A stretch of DNA of 30,407 bases from Didymodactylos carnosus (Eukaryota > Rotifera > Eurotatoria > Philodinida > Philodinidae). Below are positions 23,701-30,407 of this stretch, in pieces. The translations under genes were made by a program, and so were the position numbers. How positions within the stretch are numbered: position 1 is the stretch's first letter; each line of letters begins with the position of its first letter. The DNA lies in assembly GCA_905250885.1 (NCBI GenBank), contig CAJNOQ010001557.1, positions 1 through 30,407 of the forward strand, in the 5' to 3' direction. A model generated the notes under the pieces. That model saw only the letters and a list, made by a program, of their open reading frames with translations. It was not told the DNA's origin and searched no databases.

Positions 23701-24967
23701 TGAAATAGCAAACCAGTCGAGTGATGTTAATACTTCACCATCGATATCCACTAATTCGACTTTCAAACCATCTGCCGAGAAAATATTACCATCAGTTGAT
23801 GAATATTCAGCAACAAATATAGAAGAGGGAGAGATTGTATCAGAAAATAAAAATGAAACAGAGATATCCTCAGTAACAGAGGAATTTGAGTCATCACTAA
23901 AAATTGATGAATGTGTTCGTTCATCTGAACATTCAGACATGTCATTGCAAGTATTAAGTATCGAAGATAAATCATCACCAGCGACAGAAGACATAAACCC
24001 CCTCTCTTCAGCTTGTAAAATTCAAGACGACAATGTGAATGCAAAGAAACCATTAAAAGAGTATGTTTCTTTCTCGATAAATAACATTTTATCATCGGTT
24101 GACTTAGATGTTGAACAGGAAGCTTTATCTACTACTGAACGTGTCGAACATACTCAGTCTCATTGTATTTTAACACCAATATTAGACGATTTAACAGAAA
24201 AAGAGTCCTTAACAAATGTTCCATTGTCAAAAGATACTAGTTCGGATTTACTGCATAGTAAATTGTTAACATCAGATGTTCAACAAGAAACAATTACAAA
24301 CAGCACACATATCTCAGTCGAGAGTTCAACATCTCCTCTTGATATGTCAGTTGTGCAAAATACGCCTCTTTCTTCTGTACTACCGTCTAGTCAGGAAACG
24401 GAAGTATCAGAGGAGTTGACAGTGCTCAATCAAATCGATGACCATTACGTCAAACCTAATGAAACGTTGATGGCAGCAACGGTTGATTCTTTGGACATAC
24501 AGAATTCAGCAAAAGTGCTAATGTGTGACACATCTGTTATTGAGAATGAATCTAAATCCACATCAAAGCGAAAATTATCCGCATCATCGGAAGAATTATC
24601 GACAGATTCAAACAACAATAAAACACACAATCAACTGTCGAAACAACAGCTCGATGATCCTGGACGCGGTAGAAAGAGATTAAGAAGAGCGAAACGTTAT
24701 GAGGATGATAGTGATTTTGACATGAAGCACACAAGCTGCACATCACTACCAGCAACAAAAACAAAATCGCCTATCAACAAACGACAAAAACCAACACGTG
24801 GAAAAATTATCCATAAATTAACTACTCGTCAACCAACAGATCGATATCCTCTTCGTGATAAATACCCAAAAATCAGAAGTCATATGCCACAGTGGACAAA
24901 ACAATTTCACATTAGATCGTGTACTGTTCTACTAAGCAACTTGGATCCTACGACGTACGATTTATAA
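17709..24967 (+). CDS. Seven-exon gene, probable nuclear protein of unknown function (927 aa)
   Basis: Exons: 17709-17902, 21518-21778, 21833-22167, 22376-22513, 22979-23061, 23121-23487 and 23562-24967. All introns are GT-AG and every junction keeps frame (2784 nt, stop TAA). The start ATG has A at -3 and an in-frame stop upstream at 17673. Residues about 21-151 look ordered: a charged helix-like region, then SRLERFSWTQVNEYCLLPTI, CVQMLEQKLFSHYPQQIF and HEADLLNRINSWH. Residues about 152-345 are Pro/Ser/Gln-rich linker. About 357-455 form a second ordered block (FHRYIVFQGEQMLCYY, IDRLIRLCRLKQVTRY, IEDLQKHW). Residues 460-825 are Ser/Thr/Glu-rich and probably disordered. A basic run at 827-838 (GRGRKRLRRAKR) and another near 863-885 suggest nuclear import. 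The last 40 residues regain order. A chromatin or transcription cofactor is plausible. I recognise no family; a faint resemblance of the N-terminal block to the MGA conserved domain is an unchecked impression. Confidence 0.85.
19400..20040. repeat. GC-richer block with a cluster of hairpins, inside intron 1
   Basis: Three clear hairpins lie within about 330 bp. 19568-19591 has perfect 10-bp arms (TTTAAGGCTA / TAGCCTTAAA). 19701-19724 has perfect 10-bp arms (AACAGTGTGA / TCACACTGTT). 19860-19896 has arms of about 14 bp built on GATCCGTTAA / TTAACGGATC with one mismatch. A TGC pentamer repeat sits at 19782-19796. The block is dense in CGGA and TCCGG words and is distinct from the surrounding AT-rich intron. 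It is probably an inserted, partly decayed mobile element, but I could not define its ends or family. Confidence 0.55.
20583..20904. repeat. Fold-back element inside intron 1
   Basis: The left arm, about 20583-20700, pairs with the right arm, about 20795-20904. The 17-base core GAAATATATTGTAAATC on the left has its exact complement on the right, and the flanking AAGTTCTTCCATAACAAAATTTTAT pairs with ATAAAATTTTATTGTGGAAG-type sequence with few mismatches. The loop is about 95 bp and GC-richer. The element lies in the transcribed strand of the main gene, so the pre-mRNA would carry a stem of roughly 100 bp. Confidence 0.8.
22168..22375 (+). other. Intron 3 with in-frame stop and possible internal poly(A) site
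   Basis: If the donor at 22168 (GCCG|GTAAAA) is not used, the frame of exon 3 stays open for 37 more codons to TGA at 22278-22280. AATAAA follows at 22287-22292 and again at 22317-22322. The sequence after the second is G/T-rich (TGGTTTGGGTTTATTC), the usual arrangement for cleavage and polyadenylation. Removal of the intron is supported because exon 4 (22376-22513) continues the frame in phase through an acceptor TTTTGTTTAG. Confidence 0.55.
22514..22978 (+). other. Intron 4 of the main gene, 465 bp
   Basis: The donor is CCAG|GTACTT and the acceptor CATTTCAG|TG; the phase-1 junction gives a Val codon. The interior is ordinary AT-rich sequence with no open frame or repeat that I can support. 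Confidence 0.75.
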
Positions 24968-25085
24968 GGAAAGTTTATTGGTTAATGTCTGTTCTAGTGT
25001 TTGGTTATCAAGATGACTGTTTTCAAAACAGGATATTGATTTTGTGAACATTTCTTTTAATTGGTCTCTTCTTTTTCTTCCACCA

Positions 25086-25450
25086 TAGAGATGTGCGTAC
25101 TCGACCCTACTGGACGGTTGGGTACGGGTAGAGCAGTTACGATTACCGGTTCCGTTTTTTAAAATTTACCCCACATCCGCAAGATAGTGGAAAACCACAA
25201 AATTTTGATGAAAAAAAATTCAAGATTTTAGCTGAAATAAATTAAGTTTTAAAAGAGTTACCTGAGAACGTAATGATAACCGGACATTTCTAGCCAAAAA
25301 ACGAAAGCTTTTAGCTGGAGATCGAAAACGTGAAAATTTGTGGGCATACGTGGGGTATGGGTACAACGTTTTGGGTTACGGGTCGGATACGGGTAAAAAA
25401 CATTTTCGGATCGGTTACGGGTCGGGAAACGGTATCCGTGCACATCTCTA
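25086..25450. mobile_element. hAT-like MITE in the 3' flank of the main gene
   Basis: Perfect terminal inverted repeats TAGAGATGTGC...GCACATCTCTA (11 bp, 12 counting one flanking base pair) are of the hAT type. Flanking 8-mers are TTCCACCA (25078-25085) and TTCCATTG (25451-25458), sharing TTCCA, consistent with an aged 8-bp duplication. The interior has repeated GGGTACGGGT and GGGTTACGGGTCGG words in the right half and related words in the left half. The minus-strand open frame at 25258-25491 is a by-product of these repeats. An AATAAA on the plus strand at 25236-25241 lies inside the element and is the first after the main gene's stop codon. Confidence 0.75.
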
Positions 25451-25499
25451 TTCCATTGTCTACTGTGTAGGTTTTGAAATAATTTTTTCACGTTTTTAA

Positions 25500-25505
25500 A
25501 ATAAA
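25500..25505 (+). terminator. Possible poly(A) signal for the main gene
   Basis: An AATAAA lies 533 bp after the stop codon and 50 bp beyond the hAT-like element. The only earlier AATAAA is at 25236-25241, inside that element. Which one is used cannot be told from sequence alone. Confidence 0.3.
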
Positions 25506-26219
25506 TGAATTACAGCAGAGGATCAAATTAACTATAATGAATTTAGTCAAGTAGAAAAAACCTTATACAATCTACAATCTCAGAGCAACTTCTAACTGGA
25601 TCAATGTATGTACAAGACGCTGCAATCGCTAAAATTGGTTAAATGAACGAGTTACGTTGTGATACAAAGAAAAAGTCATTCCAGAAACTTGACTTTCCAC
25701 TAGTAATTTCTTATCCAATTGGGATGAATATGGAACAGTTGCAATTTTTTTTGGCATGCCAGCTGTGTGCAAAAAGTAAACGGCTACCAAGCTGTTCTTC
25801 GGGCGAAAAACGGAGACTGTTCAAGTTTAACCGTTTGAAGATCACTTTTCAAATACTCTGATCAATATCGGAATAATTAGGTATAAACAAACCGATGTAG
25901 CTTTTGGCCGCAACTGAGCTACTAGTCAATTCTCAGTTTGCCATTCGATTTTCCATAGCGAAAAGTCTTTTTAAAAAGCTTTTTTTGCAATAAATAAAAT
26001 ATATAGCACATGCATGTACAGAACTACTTTGCCATTTTTCTAAACAATTTTGTTGGAAAGTTTCGTGGGCCTCGCCTGTGGGACTCCATGCGATCATTTT
26101 GAAAAGTTTTTAAGATGATTTTTGCGATCACCGTGATCAGTTCTACTAGTTCTGAAAGTGTCATACGATTGGCCGAAAGTTGATGTAAAGTCTGTTACAT
26201 TTCCAAAAGAACTACCCTA
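25506..26219. other. Non-coding stretch downstream of the main gene
   Basis: A short inverted repeat (AAACGGC... / ...AACCGTTT) spans about 25778-25836, overlapping a 72-codon frame that I consider spurious. Otherwise the sequence is AT-rich and unremarkable. Confidence 0.4.
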
Positions 26220-26250
26220 TGGCCACCTTCTAAGGGCTTTAACTAAAGGT

Positions 26251-26367
26251 ACTGCCACCTTCTAACTTACTACTATGTCAGAAGGTGTCAATTAGAGCTA
26301 TTAACACCACCAAGGAGTCAATGATGCGTTGGCATGGCAATACGGTAGTAAGATAGAAGGTGACAAT
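26251..26367. repeat. Small fold-back element with repeated GGTGACAATAGC motif
   Basis: TGCCACCTTCTAACTTACTA at 26251-26270 pairs with the TAGTAAGATAGAAGGTGACA region at about 26347-26367. Inside and beside it, ATTAGAGCTATTAACACC pairs with GGTGACAATAGCTCT. Related GTGACAATAGC-type words recur at about 26364, 26391 and 26421. It looks like a small non-autonomous element with internal duplications, perhaps extending to about 26220-26440. Confidence 0.6.
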
Positions 26368-26440
26368 AGCTCTAGCTGACACCATTTGGAGTGACAATAG
26401 CTTGATGATACCTTTCAGTGTGACAATATCGCTACCGTTC

Positions 26441-27537
26441 AAAAAGACGTTAACATTTTCATCAGAATCAAAACTAATTTTGACTTAAAGATTAATTAAA
26501 ATTAAAACAGAAGGATCTAACTAATTATATTTAATAATTGGCTAGGTACGCACTTATCTGATAATTATAAAAGTACATTTTGTTTCTCCACTTTTGATTG
26601 CCTCAAGTAGATGTTGCTCACTAATCTTTAACCGGTATTCGACTCATCGTAGCTAGCAATGTTAGAAGCGAATACTGTACGTTTTTCTTTCTCCTTCCGT
26701 TCTTTCATGTTTACTGTCGATTTTTTCATAAGGCTTTACATCATTTCCGAACAAAAGACTGAATATTGTTTGTGCCTAAAACTCTATAGCGGTACATTAA
26801 ATTATGACAAATATACATAAGCCATTATTTTTATATTGAAAGAAAGATATTGTATTCTTCGTACAGCTTTGATGATATTGTGTAAAAGTTTAGTCATTTG
26901 GTCGATGTCCAGATTTCATAATTTTCTGTTTTTTCCTTTTCATACTCAATCTCACGTTGCTTACTGCCATTATATTTCAATTTGCAGAAGAGATTGCAAA
27001 GTCGATTTGTGGAAGAGTTATGTCACGTTTTTTTCTTATTTTTGCTCTATTATTCATATACAACACAAAAAGAAGTGACTTAAACCGTTTATATTTTCAT
27101 CATTGTGTTTATAAAGAAACCGAACCCCTTAATGACTAAAAGTGTCGAGATTTTGATGACTTTAATTCGCTCATCACCGTTTCCCGATGATTAAACAAAG
27201 CAGTGATAAATGTTACAATCTTTGTCTGTTTGGTATTATTATACGTAATTTATATGTTGCGTAATGCAAGGACTGAATATTATAAAACTGATATCTTCAA
27301 TCTTCGCTGTGTATAACAAGGAATATTGCCTCTACAGTGTACAGCTTCTAAATAGTAATAAGTCTTGTTCGGAAATGAAACTACGTCAAAAAATCGTGTT
27401 CAAAAGCGATGTGTAATATTTCAATAACTGTTGGTATCGAAAATTCAAAAAGAAAAATGCACTCAAAATAAAAACAGAAAATAATGAAATTTCATCTTTC
27501 CATAGAAACTAGTATTCCCAGGTTAACTATCTTGCAA
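26441..27537. other. Non-coding AT-rich stretch
   Basis: No gene is supported. Overlapping short plus-strand frames at 26836-27078 and 26957-27139 are Phe/Ser-rich in T-rich sequence and carry no motif. Confidence 0.45.
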
Positions 27538-27870
27538 AAATCGCGACGTGACTCCCGATGAAAAGTCATGGCGTGAACGCGTCACGCGAATAGCAGTGTA
27601 GTCGCTAAATGTGACGCCCTTACTGCGATCGGTATAAATTCACGATGAAGTGGAATTTCTGCTATACTTTCGGTAGACTCGCGACTTCCTAAGTCGCTAT
27701 ATGAGTCCCGCTTTCTATCCATTATACTAGAGTGAATCTTCATTCTCGCTATAAGAATCTCTATGCCGCGACATGAGTTCTACATTTTATGGAAAAAAGT
27801 CAGTGCGACAGACTGTTCTCGCTACATGAGTCCTACTTTCGCGGAGCGAATTTTTCATTCTCGCCATTTT
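27538..27870. repeat. CpG-rich island 1 with imperfect tandem units
   Basis: This is a local island of TCGCGA, GCGAC and TAGCG words in AT-rich DNA. It opens with AAATCGCGACGTGACTC (27538-27554), a 17-mer repeated exactly at 29463-29479. Three imperfect copies of a unit built on TCGCTACATGAGTCCTACTTTC lie at 27694-27715, about 27765-27788 and 27818-27840. GAGTGAATCTTCATTCTCGC at 27731-27750 recurs as GAGCGAATTTTTCATTCTCGC at 27844-27864. No gene was seen; it is probably one end of a mobile element or a satellite-like block. Confidence 0.6.
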
Positions 27871-29059
27871 ATAATGTTGTTTTCTTGCTTGGAGTATCAT
27901 CCAGCCGTGTGGTAAAGCTGACTCGATTATACCAGTTTTTCTTCTTTGCTACATGTTCATTCAACATTATTTACATACGTTATAAATCACAGTAAAATCA
28001 CAAAACAGAAAGATAAGCATCAGAAAAAGAGTAATATCAGAAGTTTGTATTTCAGGGAGGAAAGATACTTGGTCAGCATCCAGTTTGGCACTTAGATGCA
28101 CCATGTTTTACCGGTTTACTCTTCGGAACATGATACACGTGACAAGCACACAGTTATTTCAGAACAGTATATCTGGTGGAAAGTGAAGAAGTCCTTTTCG
28201 TCTTTTCTATTGTTACAAAGTTGAACAAAATGGTTTTTTTTGAAGCATGGCTAAGTCAGAAGGTATTTGAAAAATCAAATTCGAAAGTGTATGCTTCAAG
28301 AATATCATCAACGGTTGATCTAATGGTATCCACCTATATTTTTACAATTCTGGTTTGCCATGAGACTGGAATTAGCTCTCAAAATATACGTGAGATAGAT
28401 TGATATCGTATTGCTCGTCTAACGTCGAAACGTTTGCTGTATGTGATGAAACATCCCGCTTACATTTACAGATGTGTATCCGAGAAATACTACCGCTATG
28501 AACAGTTCGTTGCTAGAGCTAATCTAGCATCCTGTGAATGAGGTGCTCTGGAGCTATTTATTTTGAGATCTTTTAACACGGTCCACATGCTAATTGAATC
28601 TATACAGGCGAATCTCTCAGATCTTGTGCATTTTCTGACAAAGCTAAGCCATTTTTTTACTTTCAAAACTGTTAGGAGAAAAACGGCTCACCTTTGTAAC
28701 AAATGTGGTAAAAACGAAAGGGTTTATTTTTTTTCTGCTTCCACACACTGAAATTGCTGCGTACTTGCCACAATTTTAGTTATATATTATTTAATATTTC
28801 AAACTTATATATAAAAGCAGTGTATGGCTGCAATAGACTACACGACAAAGTGATCTTAACAATGCGATAACAAAAAAGAAATGACTATTAAAAGAAAACA
28901 CACACGTTGTGTATACAATAGGTTAAAGATAAAAGAAGAGAACAACGTAACCATGAGCACAACACACATACACGTGGCCTGTTCTTTTCTTTTTCTCACT
29001 ATGTGTGCGTTATATAAGTTCAGAAAGATAGTATAAGGTATAACACAGAACAACCAAGT
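27871..29059. other. AT-rich interval between the two CpG-rich islands
   Basis: Possible coding relics: after an acceptor-like TTTCAG at about 28050, a plus-strand frame reads GGKILGQHPVWHLDAPCF and then stops. At about 28420-28541 another reads TSKRLLYVMKHPAYIY before TGA. Neither has an ATG or splice partner that I could connect, and I recognise no family. The open frame at 28176-28403 between them is unremarkable. This could be a decayed gene carried between the two islands, but it is weak. Confidence 0.3.
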
Positions 29060-29600
29060 ACTCGCGCCGCGACGTTTTAAAACTCCTCTACTTGGACCAC
29101 AACTCAGCGATAAAAATCGCGACTTGCGAAGCGACTAGGCGAATACTACTGTTTATATATCTGTGATTCTCTCGGAGCGACTCACCATATCGCGAATCGT
29201 GTCGCGATAATACAGAGACCGCGCTAAGAAATATTCACTGGTTTCCTTGAAAATTGATCAACTTTTCAACTCCTGCCACGAACATTAATCGTGTAGCGAA
29301 TCTTAAAAAAAGATTTAGGTCAAGATCACGGCGCGAGTTTAAGAAGTCAGCACGCTTCGCGAACTCACGACAACTCTTAAAAATTTCTCTTCCCTCTAGA
29401 TAAGAATTTCTCAAGATCCCGCCGCGGCTTCGCGAAAGCATAGCGTTCACGCTGTGATAGTTAAATCGCGACGTGACTCTCAGAAAAAAAATTTCAATAA
29501 ATTAAGACTCTCTTAAGATCTTGTCGCACGAGCGCGACTTTATAGCGATCACGTCGCCAGTGATAGGAGTTCATAGCGATCGCTTCGCGAATGTGGCATG
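29060..29600. repeat. CpG-rich island 2 related to island 1
   Basis: It is dense in TCGCGA, CGCGAC, AGCGATC and TTCGCGAA words. It shares the 17-mer AAATCGCGACGTGACTC (29463-29479) with island 1 in the same orientation. GCGTTCACGC near 29443 faces GCGTGAACGC near 27567 in the opposite orientation. Many short palindromes occur (for example TAGCGATCGCTTCGCGAA near 29574). The minus-strand open frame at 29235-29450 is Arg-rich because of these words and is not a gene. Confidence 0.55.
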
Positions 29601-30297
29601 ACAGTTGACCTGGTTAATTCTGTTAGTAGAAAAGAAAGTTTGATTTCATAAGACCAGTGGAAAACAAACCCAAACTTGTTTTCGTTGAAATAACGAATGG
29701 CGAGCAAAAACGTATCATTTTTAAGTGCACGAAAATGAAAGAATCTTATACATTATTTGTTAAATAACAATCCAACGTTAGAATATCGAACAGAGAGAGA
29801 AGGAAGAGTTCTGTAGCGCAGTCAGTGATTCTTTTAAGCGCAAAAGATAACTCTAACTAATCTTTTTCCAAAAAGCTCTGAGAAGAGACAAAGATAAAAA
29901 TGTTCAGCTGATCCAGATATATGTTTCTGGCTAACTGACTTGATCATGTAGTGTTAAAACTGCATTAGTAAGCAACAAAAACTAGCCATTTACAACTGAC
30001 ATCAAGTGTGAAACATCCAAGAAAAATCTAGTTTTCGAAAAATTTCACTATATCCGTAATTTATTTTCGCCTCTTCGTCAACTCACTTTTGTAGAGCTTT
30101 TCGAACACATCAAGAACTGTTTGCTGTCAAAACCTTGTTGAGGTATTGCCTACTTTTTTTTGTTTCAAAAACTGGATGAAAAAACGTTGAAAAGAGTCCT
30201 TTTTAACGTTATACTTTATTCAATCAAAATATAGTAGAAACCATACAGAAATGATAGGACTATCATTCTACATTAAAAACGGACGAGGATTTTTCTG
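29601..30297. other. Non-coding AT-rich stretch
   Basis: No open frame, RNA gene or bounded repeat that I can support. Confidence 0.45.
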
Positions 30298-30393
30298 TGC
30301 ACGGTTTTTTCCAGAATTATGCACGGTTTGCTGTTTTCCGTGCACTAAAAAATCTTTTGACATTTTTGTGCACGGTTACAGAAAGATGCACGG
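30298..30393. repeat. Cluster of five TGCACGG motifs at the right edge
   Basis: TGCACGG occurs on the plus strand at 30298-30304, 30320-30326, 30369-30375 and 30387-30393, and as the complement CCGTGCA at 30338-30344. The forward copies are followed by T-, TTG- or A-rich words. The cluster probably continues beyond the window. It could be the subterminal repeat region of a mobile element or a factor-binding cluster. Confidence 0.55.
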
Positions 30394-30407
30394 AAAAAGG
30401 CAGAAAT

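Noticed and set aside
23584-24095. Long minus-strand open frames (136 and 110 codons)
   Set aside because: They lie opposite the last exon of the main gene; its Ser/Glu-rich codons leave the other strand open by composition.

Overview
The window is eukaryotic nuclear DNA. It is AT-rich (about one third G+C by eye; I did not count it). It has GT-AG introns, no operons or ribosome binding sites, long non-coding tracts, and many hairpin-forming (fold-back) repeats. The one well-supported gene has mostly short introns (54, 59, 74, 208 and 465 bp) plus one 3.6-kb first intron swollen by repeats. This fits an invertebrate animal; an AT-rich rotifer or another lophotrochozoan is my impression only. 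No rRNA, tRNA, CRISPR array, viral gene or intact transposase was found.

Layout. Position 1-207 holds two interleaved inverted repeats. At 793-1530 on the minus strand there is a small candidate three-exon gene of unknown function, modelled at 138 residues. From 1576 to about 17,000 I see no convincing gene. That stretch is gene-poor DNA carrying at least seven fold-back elements: 1576-2145 and 3405-3999 (same family), 3004-3316, 6182-6512, 9484-9782 (hAT-like), 10820-11146 and 11496-12077. A further long inverted repeat at 16975-17655 ends about 50 bp before the start codon of the main gene.

The main gene (17709-24967, plus strand) is assembled from seven exons. All six splice junctions keep one reading frame, giving 2784 nt and 927 residues. 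The protein has an ordered-looking N-terminal block, a second ordered block in the middle, a long Ser/Thr/Glu-rich disordered tail, a strongly basic nuclear-localisation-like cluster, and an ordered C-terminal tip. I do not recognise the family. It is best described as a probable nuclear protein of unknown function. Intron 3 contains an in-frame stop followed at once by two AATAAA signals, so a 300-residue short form is possible.

Downstream, a second hAT-like fold-back (25086-25450) lies 118 bp after the stop codon and carries the first AATAAA after it. Then come a small fold-back (about 26251-26367), two islands rich in TCGCGA-type motifs (27541-27870 and 29060-29600) about 1.2 kb apart, and at the extreme right edge five copies of TGCACGG or its complement within about 100 bp.

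The main theme is one gene, possibly two, hemmed in by non-autonomous hairpin elements at their upstream edges, in the long intron and in the 3' flank. All splice models, element ends and functional statements were inferred by eye without alignment or transcript data.
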